From the NCBI RefSeq assembly GCF_028858535.1, contig NZ_JAPMOU010000003.1:248001-312000 (forward strand): a stretch of DNA of 64,000 bases, read 5' to 3'. Below, piece after piece: positions 39,924 through 49,735 of this stretch. Under the pieces are notes generated by a model. The model searched no databases and was not told the DNA's origin. It saw only the letters and a list, made by a program, of their open reading frames with translations. The position numbers and the translations under genes are program-made. The first letter of the stretch is position 1, and every line of letters begins with the position of its first letter. The DNA is from Spartinivicinus poritis. Its GTDB lineage: Bacteria > Pseudomonadota > Gammaproteobacteria > Pseudomonadales > Zooshikellaceae.

Positions 39924-42761
39924 TTAAATAGTGAAAGCGTCATCTACCAGCTTTTGCTGCTCTTCCACATGCACTGACATATAGCCACAGGCAGGGGCTG
40001 CAGAGGCTTCCCGACCTGCATATTCTAAATACAGCTGCTTGTTAGGATGTTCTGCTATCACCCGGCGCATATGATGCTGGCTAGAGTACCAAGCCCCCTG
40101 GTTCATAGGCTCTTCCTGACACCACACCACACGCTCTAAATTTGGGTACTGTGCAAACACAGCTTCCAAATCTTCGTGGGGGAATGGGTAAAGTTGTTCA
40201 ATACGTATAATTGCTGCATCGTTAAGATTTTCTGCACGACGCTTTTGCAGTAAGTCGTAATAAACCTTACCACTACACATAATTAAACGCTTAACGTTAG
40301 CTGGCTCAATATCATCCACTTCTGGTAATACCGTATGGAAGCTACCTTCTGCCAGTTCTTCTAAGGTTGAAACAGCAAGTTTATGGCGAAGCAAACTTTT
40401 GGGTGTTAAAGCAATCAGCGGTTTACGCAGCGGACGCAACACTTGTCGTCTAAGCATATGGAACACTTGTGCAGGGGTTGTGGGTACACAAACCTGTACA
40501 TTATGTTCCGCACATAACTGCAAATAACGTTCTAACCGAGCTGATGAGTGCTCAGGACCCTGTCCTTCATAACCATGGGGCAAGAGCATGGTTAACCCAC
40601 ACAATCGTCCCCATTTGTGCTCACCACTGGTAATAAATTGATCAATAACCACCTGAGCACCATTAGCAAAATCACCAAATTGTGCTTCCCAAATGACTAG
40701 TGCATTTGGGGTAGTGGTTGCATAGCCATACTCAAATGCCAGCACCGCTTCTTCTGATAAGAATGAATCATAAATATCAAAGGCTGGCTGATCTTCGGCA
40801 AGATTTTTTAGTGGAATATAAGCTTCACCGTCTTTTTGATTATGCAATACCGCATGACGGTGAGAGAAAGTACCACGACCTACATCCTGACCCGTAATCC
40901 GAATGGGATTGTCCTGATGCAATAGCGTGGCATAAGCCATAGTTTCCGCAAAACCCCAGTTGATGGGTAAAGCACCCGCTGCCATTTTGCGGCGGTCTTC
41001 AATGATTTTCCCTACCTGGCGCTGAACAACAACCCCGTCAGGAATATCGTGTAATTTATTAGCCAACTCTTGCAGTACATTAACATCAACCCGAGTGTCA
41101 TGTTTTGCAGTCCACTCATGACCGATATAGGGTGCCCAATCAACAAACAGCTCTTTGTTAGGCTCTTTTACCAGGCTTTTCACAACATGCTGGCCATTAT
41201 CCAATGCGGTGCGATAGCCTTCGAATATCTGCTTGTCCTCTTCGGCAGTCAACGTCCCTTCTTTAATCAGGCGCTCTGCATACAAAGTACGCGTGGTTGG
41301 TTGACTTTTAATAACTTGGTACATCAACGGCTGTGTACCAGAAGGCTCATCCGCCTCATTGTGGCCACGACGGCGATAACAAACCAGGTCAATGACCACA
41401 TCTTTTTTAAACTGCATCCGGTAGTCTAAAGCCAGACGAGTGACAAATAATACGGCTTCTGGATCATCGCCGTTCACATGCAGAATTGGCGCCTCAACGA
41501 TTTTAGCGACATCAGTGCAATATTCTGTTGAGCGGGCATCATCCTGACGACTGGTGGTAAAACCAACCTGGTTGTTAACAATAATATGGATGGTACCGCC
41601 TGTCTTATAAGCCCGGGTTTGCGACATTTGCAGGGTTTCCATTACCACACCCTGACCAGCAAATGCTGCATCACCATGAAGATTAATAGGTACCACTAAA
41701 TCACGATTAACATCATTACGACGATCTTGACGCGCCCTTACCGAACCTTCAACGACAGGTGAAACAATTTCCAGGTGAGATGGGTTAAATGCCATCGCCA
41801 AGTGAATTTCACCACCAGGCGTCATCACATTAGATGAAAAGCCTTGATGGTATTTCACATCACCTGAGCCTTCATCCTGGAGTTTTTTCCCTTCAAACTC
41901 ATCAAATAAATCAGCGGGGTTTTTACCCAGGATATTCACTAATAAATTCAAGCGACCCCGATGGGCCATGCCAATAACCATTTCTTTGGCACCATAGGAG
42001 CCGGCCCGTTGAATGAGTTCATCAACCATTGGCACTAAGCTTTCGCCCCCTTCCAGACCAAAGCGTTTAGTCCCTGGGTATTTAGTGCCTAAATATTTTT
42101 CTAAGCCTTCTGCAGCTGATAGTCGCTCTAATAAATGCAGTTTGGATTCTTTGCTAATCGTTGGATGGGCTCGATTGGACTCTAAGCGCTGCTCAAACCA
42201 GCGACGCTCTTCTGAATCCACTATGTGCATAAACTCAGCACCAATGGTAGAGCAGTAAGTGTTTTTTAAACCTTGCCAGATCTCTTTAAGAGTGGCTTCG
42301 TCTTTACCGAAAGAGAGGGAAACTGTTTGAAATACGGTGTCTAAATCAGCTTGATTAAGCCCATGATGTTCCAAAGTTAAATCTGGGACTTGCTGACGCT
42401 GCTGAAGATTTAGGGGGTCAAGCTTGGAATTCTGGTGACCCCGTTGACGGAATGACTCAATCAACTCCATTACCTGAACTTGTTTTTTCTCATGTTCAGA
42501 AGTAACGGAAACCGGTGCCATTACATGGGAGGTAGATCGTTGTTTGGCTAGTAGCTGGAAGTGTTCTCGAATTGTTGCATGCGAAACATCTTGAGCACTG
42601 ACGCCTTCAATTTGTGGCAATTTTTCAAAATAATCACGCCACTCTTCTGGGATGGCATTTGGATCACGCAAAAATTGCTCGTATAACTCTTCTACATAAG
42701 CTGCATTGCCACCAGATATATGCGCCGTCCGCCACATCTGGTGCATGACACCTTCTTGCAT
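39924..42761 (-). CDS. sucA: 2-oxoglutarate dehydrogenase E1
   Basis: Thiamine-diphosphate E1 subunit that decarboxylates 2-oxoglutarate. The frame opens at 42797, but the ATG at 42761 (MQEGVMHQMW) has a GGGG site and matches the Pseudomonas N-terminus, giving 945 residues. Seen: GMAHRGRLN, GDAAFAGQGVVMET, the thiamine-binding ILHVNGDDPEAV and GQDVGRGTFSHRHA. It is separated from sdhB by 643 bases with a strong stem-loop, so it probably has its own promoter. Confidence 0.97.
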   Translation of the reverse strand: MQEGVMHQMWRTAHISGGNAAYVEELYEQFLRDPNAIPEEWRDYFEKLPQIEGVSAQDVSHATIREHFQLLAKQRSTSHVMAPVSVTSEHEKKQVQVMELIESFRQRGHQNSKLDPLNLQQRQQVPDLTLEHHGLNQADLDTVFQTVSLSFGKDEATLKEIWQGLKNTYCSTIGAEFMHIVDSEERRWFEQRLESNRAHPTISKESKLHLLERLSAAEGLEKYLGTKYPGTKRFGLEGGESLVPMVDELIQRAGSYGAKEMVIGMAHRGRLNLLVNILGKNPADLFDEFEGKKLQDEGSGDVKYHQGFSSNVMTPGGEIHLAMAFNPSHLEIVSPVVEGSVRARQDRRNDVNRDLVVPINLHGDAAFAGQGVVMETLQMSQTRAYKTGGTIHIIVNNQVGFTTSRQDDARSTEYCTDVAKIVEAPILHVNGDDPEAVLFVTRLALDYRMQFKKDVVIDLVCYRRRGHNEADEPSGTQPLMYQVIKSQPTTRTLYAERLIKEGTLTAEEDKQIFEGYRTALDNGQHVVKSLVKEPNKELFVDWAPYIGHEWTAKHDTRVDVNVLQELANKLHDIPDGVVVQRQVGKIIEDRRKMAAGALPINWGFAETMAYATLLHQDNPIRITGQDVGRGTFSHRHAVLHNQKDGEAYIPLKNLAEDQPAFDIYDSFLSEEAVLAFEYGYATTTPNALVIWEAQFGDFANGAQVVIDQFITSGEHKWGRLCGLTMLLPHGYEGQGPEHSSARLERYLQLCAEHNVQVCVPTTPAQVFHMLRRQVLRPLRKPLIALTPKSLLRHKLAVSTLEELAEGSFHTVLPEVDDIEPANVKRLIMCSGKVYYDLLQKRRAENLNDAAIIRIEQLYPFPHEDLEAVFAQYPNLERVVWCQEEPMNQGAWYSSQHHMRRVIAEHPNKQLYLEYAGREASAAPACGYMSVHVEEQQKLVDDAFTI

Positions 42762-43246
42762 TCTTATTACCCCATGAGTAAGACAGCTATCCGGCAAGTT
42801 TTGTCAGGTTTTCACCCCCGATCAAGCAAAACTGCTTTTATCTAGGGCTAAACAGCTTATTACTTGTTGACCAAATAAGCTTAAGCTGCTTTACCAGATA
42901 GGCCGACAAACAGACTCGTTATATTTCGGTTCTAACACTCACACAAAAACCGGGGCATTACGGCAGTTGTATTTAAACGAAAATTAAACACAATCTACCA
43001 GCTCCGGCTATTCAGTTGCATGACAATACATAAAATTCAAAGCACCTTTTTAAAAGCCTATCTTTAAAAAGACGCTCTTATAAACGCACTCTATATAAGC
43101 ACATTCTTACAAGTACATTTATAAGTGCATTATGCACTGCAATACAGTTAACCTTGCATGTAGGGCACCTGTCGGAAATACTCAACCAACTGACGCTTTG
43201 GGTTTTATACCTATTACCAAAAGCATTTAGTATAAGTACATCTAAC

Positions 43247-43290
43247 CAAAATAATTAAAAGGGCCTGCACCCTCCCTTTTGATTATTTTG
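43247..43290. repeat. 17-bp stem-loop between sdhB and sucA
   Basis: CAAAATAATTAAAAGGG pairs with CCCTTTTGATTATTTTG around a 10-base loop with a single G-T pair. It has no T tail on either strand outside the stem. It is much stronger than chance in this AT-rich gap. Confidence 0.75.
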
Positions 43291-43357
43291 TCAGATATTC
43301 ACAGGCAGAAAAAATATCCTACTGTAAATAACTTGACCTACCTGTTTAAATGCCCTA

Positions 43358-43392
43358 CAAAAACAGGTGCACAGTATGAACTGAAACACCTG
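43358..43392 (-). terminator. Weak terminator-like hairpin behind sdhB
   Basis: On the minus strand CAGGTG, a 17-base loop, CACCTG and TTTTTG follow the sdhB stop within 50 bases. The 6-bp stem is short, so termination would be partial. Confidence 0.35.
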
Positions 43393-43404
43393 AAATTACT
43401 ATTA

Positions 43405-44112
43405 CTAAGTCCCACTCTTTAACAGCATTTGCCTAATGTGGCCAATGGCGCGAGTTGGGTTAAGCCCCTTAGGGCAAACATTGACACAATTCATTATACC
43501 CCGGCAACGGAATACACTAAAAGGGTCGTCTAATTCTGCAAGCCGCTCTTCAGTGTGCGTATCACGACTATCTGCAAGAAAACGATAAGCTTGCAATAAA
43601 CCAGCAGGACCAACAAACTTATCAGGGTTCCACCAAAATGAAGGGCAGGAAGTAGAACAGCAGGCACATAAAATACACTCATACAAGCCGTCTAATTTTT
43701 CTCTGTCTTCAGGCATTTGCAACCGTTCAATTGCTGGTGCTGGTTCATCATTCAGCAGATAAGGTTTAATTTTCTCATACTGCTTATAGAATTGACTCAT
43801 ATCCACTACCAGGTCACGTACCACCGGTAACCCAGGTAATGGCCGCAAAATCAGTTTATTGCTACCTTTAGTGGCCTCTGATACAGGGGTAATACACGCC
43901 AACCCATTAGTGCCATTCATATTCATGCCATCAGAGCCACATACGCCTTCACGGCAGGAACGACGGTAAGCTAACGATGGGTCCTTTTCTTTCAACAAAC
44001 CCAATACATCCAGCACCATTAAATCCTTACCTTCAGGAAGATCAATGGTCACATCCTGCATGTAAGGGGTTTTATCGGTTTCAGGATTATAACGATAGAT
44101 ACTGACTAACAT
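43405..44112 (-). CDS. sdhB: Succinate dehydrogenase iron-sulfur subunit
   Basis: Electron-transfer subunit of complex II, 235 residues from the ATG at 44112, which has a GGGGGAG site 5 bases upstream; a longer open frame to 44193 overlaps sdhA and is not used. The 2Fe-2S ligands are Cys53, Cys58, Asp61 and Cys73; the 4Fe-4S and 3Fe-4S clusters use Cys146, 149, 152 and Cys156, 203, 209, 213 (CILCACCSTSCP, CRGIMNCVNVCP). It follows sdhA by 10 bases. Confidence 0.97.
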   Translation of the reverse strand: MLVSIYRYNPETDKTPYMQDVTIDLPEGKDLMVLDVLGLLKEKDPSLAYRRSCREGVCGSDGMNMNGTNGLACITPVSEATKGSNKLILRPLPGLPVVRDLVVDMSQFYKQYEKIKPYLLNDEPAPAIERLQMPEDREKLDGLYECILCACCSTSCPSFWWNPDKFVGPAGLLQAYRFLADSRDTHTEERLAELDDPFSVFRCRGIMNCVNVCPKGLNPTRAIGHIRQMLLKSGT

Positions 44113-44122
44113 GATCTCCCCC

Positions 44123-45895
44123 TTAGTATTTACGTGCTTTTGGTGGAAACGCATCAACTGTCTTCGGCGAGAAATTAACGTCTCGCTTACCAATCCGTTT
44201 CTCTAATGGGAAATACATAGAGTGTTTTAACCAGTTTTTATCATCCCGATCTGGATAGTCATCTCTGGCGTGAGCACCACGACTTTCTTTGCGCTCTTCA
44301 GCCGCCATCGCTGTAGCAAAGGCTACTTCATAAAGGTTTTCCAACTCAAGTGCTTCAATACGTGCCGTATTAAATGCAGATGACTTGTCTTCTAAATGGG
44401 TATTTTGAATCCGCTCGCCAATTTCCTCGAGTATTTTAATGCCTTTTTGCATACTCTTGCCTTCGCGGAATACACCAAAATAAAGCTGCATGGTCTTTTG
44501 TAATTCAGCACGCACTTCAGCGACTTTTTCACCGCCTTTTGATGTATTTAAGCGATTCAAACGGGACATCGCTGCTTCAATATCAGTATCACTGGCATCC
44601 ATTGAGTCAAAGCCTTCACGCAATGACTGCTCAATTTGTAAACCAGCCGCACGACCAAATACCACTAAGTCAAGCAGTGAATTACCACCTAAACGGTTAG
44701 CGCCGTGTACTGAAACACAAGCCACTTCACCACAGGCATAAAGACCTTCAACAACCATGTCTTTGCCTTTCTTATCTTGAGCAATCGCCTGACCACCCAC
44801 ATTCGTCGCCACACCTCCCATCATATAGTGACAGGTTGGGACCACCGGAATTGGCTGTTTAACTGGATCAACATGGGCAAAGGTACGGGATAACTCTAAA
44901 ATACCAGGCAGACGTAAATTCAGGGTTTCGTCACCCAAGTGATCTAACTTTAACAGTACGTGGTCTTTATTTGGACCACAGCCACGGCCTTCCAGAATTT
45001 CTAAAATCATTGAACGAGCCACTACATCACGACCAGCCAAGTCTTTTGCATTCGGGGCATAACGCTCCATGAAGCGTTCACCTTCGCTATTGATTAAGTA
45101 GCCACCTTCACCACGGCAGCCTTCAGTCACCAGCACACCGGCTCCAGCAATACCGGTTGGGTGGAACTGCCACATTTCCATATCTTGAGCAGGCACACCA
45201 GCACGCAATGACATACCCACACCATCCCCGGTATTAATAAGCGCGTTAGTGGTTGATTGGTAAATACGACCAGCGCCGCCGGTTGCTAATACTGTGGCTT
45301 TGGATTTGATATAAACGGTTTCGCCGGTTTCGATACAAATCGCAACAACCCCAACAATTGACCCTTTTTGGTTTTTAACCAAATCAACGGCATACCATTC
45401 ATTTAAGAAGGTAGTACCACCTTTTAAGTTACCTTGATAAAGTGCATGCAATAAAGCATGGCCAGTACGGTCAGCCGCAGCACAGGTTCTCGCCGCCTGA
45501 CCACCTTCACCAAAATTTTTCGACTGACCACCAAACGGCCGCTGATAAATACGACCGGTTTCAGTACGGGAAAATGGCAGCCCCATATGCTCAAGCTCAA
45601 ATACAGCTTGCGGACCTACCGAGCACATATATTCGATAGCATCCTGATCACCAATGTAATCAGAGCCTTTTACGGTGTCGTACATATGCCAACGCCAATC
45701 ATCATTAGGATCAGCACTGGCAATCGCACAAGTGATACCACCTTGAGCGGAAACTGTGTGCGAACGTGTTGGAAATACTTTAGTAATACAGGCAGTTTTA
45801 ACACCTGACTCGGTCAATTGCAGTGCCGCGCGCATCCCGGCACCACCACCACCAACTACAATTGCATCAAAGGAAATGGTGCGAATATTGGCCAT
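44123..45895 (-). CDS. sdhA: Succinate dehydrogenase flavoprotein subunit
   Basis: Catalytic FAD subunit of complex II, 590 residues. The FAD loop [11 protein letters not shown] is near 16-26, and the histidine that binds FAD covalently lies in SHTVSAQGG; the active-site block [21 protein letters not shown] and the R/H of [20 protein letters not shown] are present. It follows sdhD by 3 bases. Confidence 0.98.
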   Translation of the reverse strand: MANIRTISFDAIVVGGGGAGMRAALQLTESGVKTACITKVFPTRSHTVSAQGGITCAIASADPNDDWRWHMYDTVKGSDYIGDQDAIEYMCSVGPQAVFELEHMGLPFSRTETGRIYQRPFGGQSKNFGEGGQAARTCAAADRTGHALLHALYQGNLKGGTTFLNEWYAVDLVKNQKGSIVGVVAICIETGETVYIKSKATVLATGGAGRIYQSTTNALINTGDGVGMSLRAGVPAQDMEMWQFHPTGIAGAGVLVTEGCRGEGGYLINSEGERFMERYAPNAKDLAGRDVVARSMILEILEGRGCGPNKDHVLLKLDHLGDETLNLRLPGILELSRTFAHVDPVKQPIPVVPTCHYMMGGVATNVGGQAIAQDKKGKDMVVEGLYACGEVACVSVHGANRLGGNSLLDLVVFGRAAGLQIEQSLREGFDSMDASDTDIEAAMSRLNRLNTSKGGEKVAEVRAELQKTMQLYFGVFREGKSMQKGIKILEEIGERIQNTHLEDKSSAFNTARIEALELENLYEVAFATAMAAEERKESRGAHARDDYPDRDDKNWLKHSMYFPLEKRIGKRDVNFSPKTVDAFPPKARKY

Positions 45896-45898
45896 TGA

Positions 45899-46267
45899 TT
45901 ATAATCCCCACAAAATCTGAATACCCCAAACCACATAAGCAAACATGGCAAAGCCACATAGCGCTTGAACAGAAAAGCGGACAACAACCGCTTTATTGCC
46001 AATTGCTTGCTCAGTCAGGTAGTCGGTCGTGATGGTCCACATACCAACCCAGGCATGTGCACCTAATGCGACAATGGCCATTAAGCTAAAAATACGCATA
46101 CCTGTCCCGCTGAAAAGTGCATGCCAGTCAGCATAGGTCAAGCCAGGATGCGTAATGAAATAGCCCATCATAAAAATAAAGTAGGCACCTAGTACAATGG
46201 CTGATACACGCTGTACCATCCAGTCATATAAGCCACTACGAGACAAGTTGGTTACATTGGTTACCAT
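45899..46267 (-). CDS. sdhD: Succinate dehydrogenase membrane anchor subunit
   Basis: Quinone- and haem-binding anchor, 122 residues from the ATG at 46267, which overlaps the sdhC stop (ATGGTAA); an upstream GTG is less likely. It has three membrane helices. The N-terminal VTNVTNLSRSGLYDWMVQR is the conserved quinone-site region with Arg and Asp-Trp, and the haem His lies in ALGAHAWVGMW. Confidence 0.95.
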   Translation of the reverse strand: MVTNVTNLSRSGLYDWMVQRVSAIVLGAYFIFMMGYFITHPGLTYADWHALFSGTGMRIFSLMAIVALGAHAWVGMWTITTDYLTEQAIGNKAVVVRFSVQALCGFAMFAYVVWGIQILWGL

Positions 46268-46635
46268 ACCCACACCCCAGCGATCAGAATCAGTAATACA
46301 GAAACAGCAAGTGTCACTTTGGAGGCTAATAAGCCAGACTCTTTACCATCAGCAATATCGATGTCGAGCAACAAGTGTTTTACACCAGCAACAAAGTGAT
46401 AAATTAATGCTGACAATAAACCCCAAGTGATAAACTTGGCGAAGGGATGGCTCATTGTTTCTTTTATACTGTTAAAGCCTTCTTCAGAGCTTAGGGATGA
46501 TTCCAAAGCACTTAAAAGAAAAGCGATGCCAACAAAAAGAATGACACCCGATATACGGTGGAGGATGGAAGTGTACGCTGGTAACGGGAGTTTTATAGTT
46601 CTAAGATCTAAGTTTACAGGTCGTTTGCTATTCAC
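46261..46635 (-). CDS. sdhC: Succinate dehydrogenase cytochrome b556 subunit
   Basis: Haem-binding membrane subunit of complex II, 124 residues, starting with GTG. RPVNLDLRTIKLPLPAYTSI and LHRISGV at the N-terminus are diagnostic; the haem ligand His is in HFVAGVKHLLLD. It has three helices. It is the first gene of sdhCDAB, behind a predicted promoter and a leader of about 170 bases that contains a long palindrome. Confidence 0.95.
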   Translation of the reverse strand: MNSKRPVNLDLRTIKLPLPAYTSILHRISGVILFVGIAFLLSALESSLSSEEGFNSIKETMSHPFAKFITWGLLSALIYHFVAGVKHLLLDIDIADGKESGLLASKVTLAVSVLLILIAGVWVW

Positions 46636-46700
46636 GGCTCTTTCACACTCAAGCAGGCCCAGTCAGGCGTGATATCTTTTGGACGCGTACAAAGACTCGT

Positions 46701-46746
46701 GCTGCATCCTATAAATGAGTGGCGCCACTTATTTATAGGATGCAGC
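46701..46746. repeat. 46-bp near-perfect palindrome in the sdh leader
   Basis: Arms 46701-46723 and 46724-46746 are complementary at 22 of 23 positions, the one exception able to form G-U, with no loop and a GGCGCC centre. TCGT directly flanks both sides. It lies between the predicted promoter and the sdhC start, so the RNA would carry a 23-bp hairpin ending about 65 bases before the GTG. Confidence 0.85.
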
Positions 46747-46813
46747 TCGTTTCATAAATAGGTTAGAAGTCATTGACTGTATTAGCCAGTAACCCCAACA
46801 AATTCGCGGCTGA

Positions 46814-46842
46814 AGTATAAATAGATCGTTTATTAATTACAA
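46814..46842 (-). promoter_or_regulatory. Predicted sigma-70 promoter of sdhCDAB
   Basis: On the minus strand TTGTAA (46837-46842), a 17-base spacer and TATACT (46814-46819) predict a start near 46807. Confidence 0.5.
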
Positions 46843-47363
46843 TTGTGTAATGTTACTACATCCACCCACAATCAGATTATTTTTTAATCAAATATTATAT
46901 AAACAGAAAATTGCTGCTTCCCTAATGTAATAACCAGCGATTAATTTCAAAGATAGAAGACTGTTATTAACTAGTTAAATATGCTACTAAAATAGGCTAA
47001 GCTGTTTCTTCTTGGAGTCTACAATAGCTTAAAGGTAACAACTATATAATTTTTCAGTAATAATTATTCAACAAGCCCCCAACCTGGGCACATTTGACAA
47101 AATGTTCTTTCTCTCTATAGTTGTGCCCGTTTACTGAGGGTATCGTAATAGGTTTTCGACACCCTCCCACCTCCTGGGAAGATATAATTAAGACGGTGTT
47201 TATTCGTCAATTTACTAGCGTTTGTTGATAATTACTTGCAAGCTGCCAAAAGCGTTCTTTGCTTAAACGTCAACAGACCCTAAGTGTTTTACAATAGTAA
47301 GAGGGTATATCCGTACCAATGATGTTTTACCCTTCCAAAAGAATGGCATGATAGGAGGCCTAG
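46843..47363. other. gltA upstream region
   Basis: No gene. GAGGGTATCG (47136-47145) pairs with CGACACCCTC (47157-47166) with one mismatch; the right side TTTTCGACACCCT resembles the TTTTGCGACACCCT module of the dispersed repeats and may be a worn copy. An AGGAGG ribosome site lies just before gltA. The gltA promoter was not fixed. Confidence 0.4.
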
Positions 47364-48650
47364 ATGGCAGAAAAAAAAGCGCAATTGACCATCGGCGATA
47401 CAACCCATGAGCTACCCGTTTACTCCGGTTCGCTTGGGCCTGATGTAATTGATGTAAGAGAGTTAACGTCCAAAGGTTTTTTTACTTTTGATCCTGGCTT
47501 CGTATCCACTGCCGCTTGCGAGTCAAAAATTACCTTTATTGACGGCTCTAAAGGCGTACTGCTACACCGTGGTTACCCTATCGAGCAATTAGCCGAACAA
47601 TCAGACTATTTAGAAGTTTGCTACTTGCTGATGTATGGCGACCTACCCAACGCCGAGCAAAAAGCCAAATTTATTGCCACAATAAAAAACCACACCATGG
47701 TTCACGAGCAACTGCGTAACTTTTTTAACGGTTTCCGCCGTGATGCGCACCCAATGGCCATCATGTGTGGGGTAGTTGGCGCATTATCCGCTTTCTACCA
47801 TGACTCACTGGATATCAGTAATGAGCACCACCGAGAAATTGCCGCTTTCCGGTTGATTTCAAAAATGCCAACCCTGGCTGCAATGGTATATAAATATTCC
47901 ATTGGCCAACCCTTCATGTACCCTCGCAATGACTTAAGTTATGGCGAAAACTTCTTGCACATGATGTTTGGCACCCCTTGTGAAGAAAGCAATATTAACC
48001 CAGTGCTTGCTCGTGCCATGGACCGTATTTTCCTTCTCCATGCTGACCACGAACAAAATGCTTCAACTTCTACTGTTCGCCTGGCTGGTTCATCTGGTGC
48101 CAACCCATTTGCCTGTATTGCTTCTGGCATTGCTGCTTTATGGGGACCTGCTCACGGTGGCGCCAACGAAGCGGTACTCAATATGCTGGAAGAAATTGGC
48201 GACGAAAAGCATATTGATAAGTTTATTGCTCGTGCCAAAGATAAAGACGACCCATTCCGTCTAATGGGCTTCGGCCATCGGGTATACAAAAACTTCGACC
48301 CACGAGCCAAAGTAATGAAGCAAAGCTGTGATGAAGTACTGGAAGAACTTGGCCTGGAAAACGACCCATTACTGAAAATTGCCAAGCGTCTGGAAAAAAT
48401 CGCGTTAGAAGACGAGTACTTCGTTAAACGTAAACTGTATCCAAACGTCGACTTTTATTCTGGCATTATTTTAAAAGCCATCGGCATACCGACGGAAATG
48501 TTCACTGTGATCTTCGCCACCGGCCGAACCCCAGGCTGGATCGCCCACTGGCACGAAATGATCAGCGGCCCATACCGGATTGGTCGTCCACGTCAATTGT
48601 ATACCGGCTCAGAAAAGCGGGACTTTGTGCCAGTGGAGAAGCGGAAGTAA
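47364..48650 (+). CDS. gltA: Citrate synthase
   Basis: Condenses acetyl-CoA and oxaloacetate; hexameric, NADH-sensitive type II form of 428 residues. Catalytic residues lie in [11 protein letters not shown], in the GPAHGGANE block and in [14 protein letters not shown]. It is divergent from sdhCDAB, as in Pseudomonas, so the intergenic region can co-ordinate entry to and completion of the cycle. Confidence 0.98.
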   Translation: MAEKKAQLTIGDTTHELPVYSGSLGPDVIDVRELTSKGFFTFDPGFVSTAACESKITFIDGSKGVLLHRGYPIEQLAEQSDYLEVCYLLMYGDLPNAEQKAKFIATIKNHTMVHEQLRNFFNGFRRDAHPMAIMCGVVGALSAFYHDSLDISNEHHREIAAFRLISKMPTLAAMVYKYSIGQPFMYPRNDLSYGENFLHMMFGTPCEESNINPVLARAMDRIFLLHADHEQNASTSTVRLAGSSGANPFACIASGIAALWGPAHGGANEAVLNMLEEIGDEKHIDKFIARAKDKDDPFRLMGFGHRVYKNFDPRAKVMKQSCDEVLEELGLENDPLLKIAKRLEKIALEDEYFVKRKLYPNVDFYSGIILKAIGIPTEMFTVIFATGRTPGWIAHWHEMISGPYRIGRPRQLYTGSEKRDFVPVEKRK

Positions 48651-48656
48651 ATATTG

Positions 48657-48835
48657 CAAAAGACGCTTCCCCCCTCCTTGAGACTATCGCAGATGCTACT
48701 TCCCCCCTTTAGTAAAGGGGGCTAGGGGGGATTTAAATTTGAACGTAAAAGACGAGCGGGTTGCTTGAGGTGCTTTAGTAAGTTTTTATGAAATCCCCCT
48801 CAGTCCCCCTTTTTCAAAGGGGGAAGCTGTCCGTC
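48657..48835. repeat. Dispersed hairpin repeat, C/G-tract family, copy 3
   Basis: After gltA: GCAAAAGACGCTTCCCCCC, then a CCCCCCTTT-AGTA-AAAGGGGGG-type hairpin, a CTAGGGGGGATTTAAA arm, a variable core of about 65 bases and the mirrored arm AAATCCCCCTCAGTCCCCC with a second hairpin. The right end supplies the final codons (SFPL) and stop of the next, converging gene. Confidence 0.8.
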
Positions 48836-49077
48836 ACCACCTCCAATTCCATCAAATTCACCAACGCCTGCTGATTCGTCTCACCACAAACCGCGGCATC
48901 TGCCGTAAACTGCAAACACACCATGGGCCTTTCTGGTTGACCAAATAACCGACAAAGGTTTTGCTCATTTAACTGAATACAACGCTCGCCTGCTAACTTA
49001 CCATTAGGCATACCAGGAATTGGGCTGGAAATAGAAGGGGCAATACAACAAGCACCACACCCCATACGACACTGCAT
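48814..49077 (-). CDS. YkgJ family cysteine-cluster protein
   Basis: Small protein of 87 residues with the YkgJ-type metal-binding cysteine pattern: Cys3, 7, 10 and 11 (CRMGCGACC), then PSISSPIPGMPNGK, Cys33 (GERC), Cys42 (NLC) and Cys54. ATG 49077 gives the usual M-Q-CR start; in-frame TTGs lie upstream. It follows the GNAT gene by 13 bases, suggesting an operon. Its last residues come from the dispersed repeat. The function is unknown, presumed zinc or iron binding. Confidence 0.85.
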   Translation of the reverse strand: MQCRMGCGACCIAPSISSPIPGMPNGKLAGERCIQLNEQNLCRLFGQPERPMVCLQFTADAAVCGETNQQALVNLMELEVVTDSFPL

Positions 49078-49090
49078 GAGCAACAAAGAC

Positions 49091-49600
49091 CTACGATTGA
49101 ATAACGGTTTCCGTATTATACAGCTGAAACCCCCTTGCCTGATAGTTGGCCAATGCAGCGGGGTGATCTTCAGTACAGGTATGCACCCACACTCGCTCTG
49201 AAGCCAACTGCCACGCCTGTCGAATAGCCTCTGATAATAAATAGCCCCCCAGCTTCATCCCAATAAACTGGGGCAATAAGCCAAAATACTTGAGTTCGAC
49301 ATCCACAGATTGCTGCTCCAGCTCAAAGTAACCGGCAGGCGTACCCGACACATAAAGCAAGGTGGTATACAGCACATCCCGTTCAACATAGGCTTGCCAC
49401 TGTTGTTTAGACCAAGACAATTTCTCATGCCATTGCCAAGGTTCTCCTACCGCCTGATATAAGAATCGATTTAATTGCCAACAGGAAATTCCAGTCCTTT
49501 GCAATTGCACATCAAGTGCTGGTGCGGCTACCGGGTTTAGCTGGTCGAGTGACTTCATTTCTAAATAATAAATAGTACTACTAGACTCAGATGCTGCCAT
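49091..49600 (-). CDS. GNAT family N-acetyltransferase
   Basis: A 169-residue acetyl-CoA-dependent acyltransferase. Strands around TLLYVSGTPAGYFELEQQ and ELKYFGLLPQFIGMKLGGYLL contain the acetyl-CoA-binding segment (QFIGMKLGGYL), followed by VWVHTCTEDHPAALANYQARGF, typical of the family end. The substrate is unknown. A YkgJ-like gene follows. Confidence 0.88.
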   Translation of the reverse strand: MAASESSSTIYYLEMKSLDQLNPVAAPALDVQLQRTGISCWQLNRFLYQAVGEPWQWHEKLSWSKQQWQAYVERDVLYTTLLYVSGTPAGYFELEQQSVDVELKYFGLLPQFIGMKLGGYLLSEAIRQAWQLASERVWVHTCTEDHPAALANYQARGFQLYNTETVIQS

Positions 49601-49735
49601 ATCACTAATATCCCTTGCTTTTTAATGAACGCTATCACACTCAACAAGAATCAACTATCGTAATAACTCAACTACCGTTAAAGTCTACTATTTGCATGCC
49701 CAATGCGAAGATTATAGTCACTGACCTAGGAGCCT

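Larger units (their letters stand above)
42762..43404. other. Long sucA / sdhB gap
   Basis: The 643 bases have no gene that I would support. They contain the stem-loop at 43247-43290 and a weak terminator behind sdhB. Short, imperfect repeats of AAGTACAT/AAGCACAT type and ATAAGTGCAT lie around 43075-43140. GCTTATT/AATAAGC pairs at about 42855-42885, nearer sucA. The sucA promoter could not be fixed by eye. Confidence 0.5.

Noticed and set aside
44113-44193. Longer N-terminus for SdhB
   Set aside because: It lies inside sdhA and lacks similarity to SdhB starts; the ATG at 44112 has a strong ribosome site and gives the usual length.
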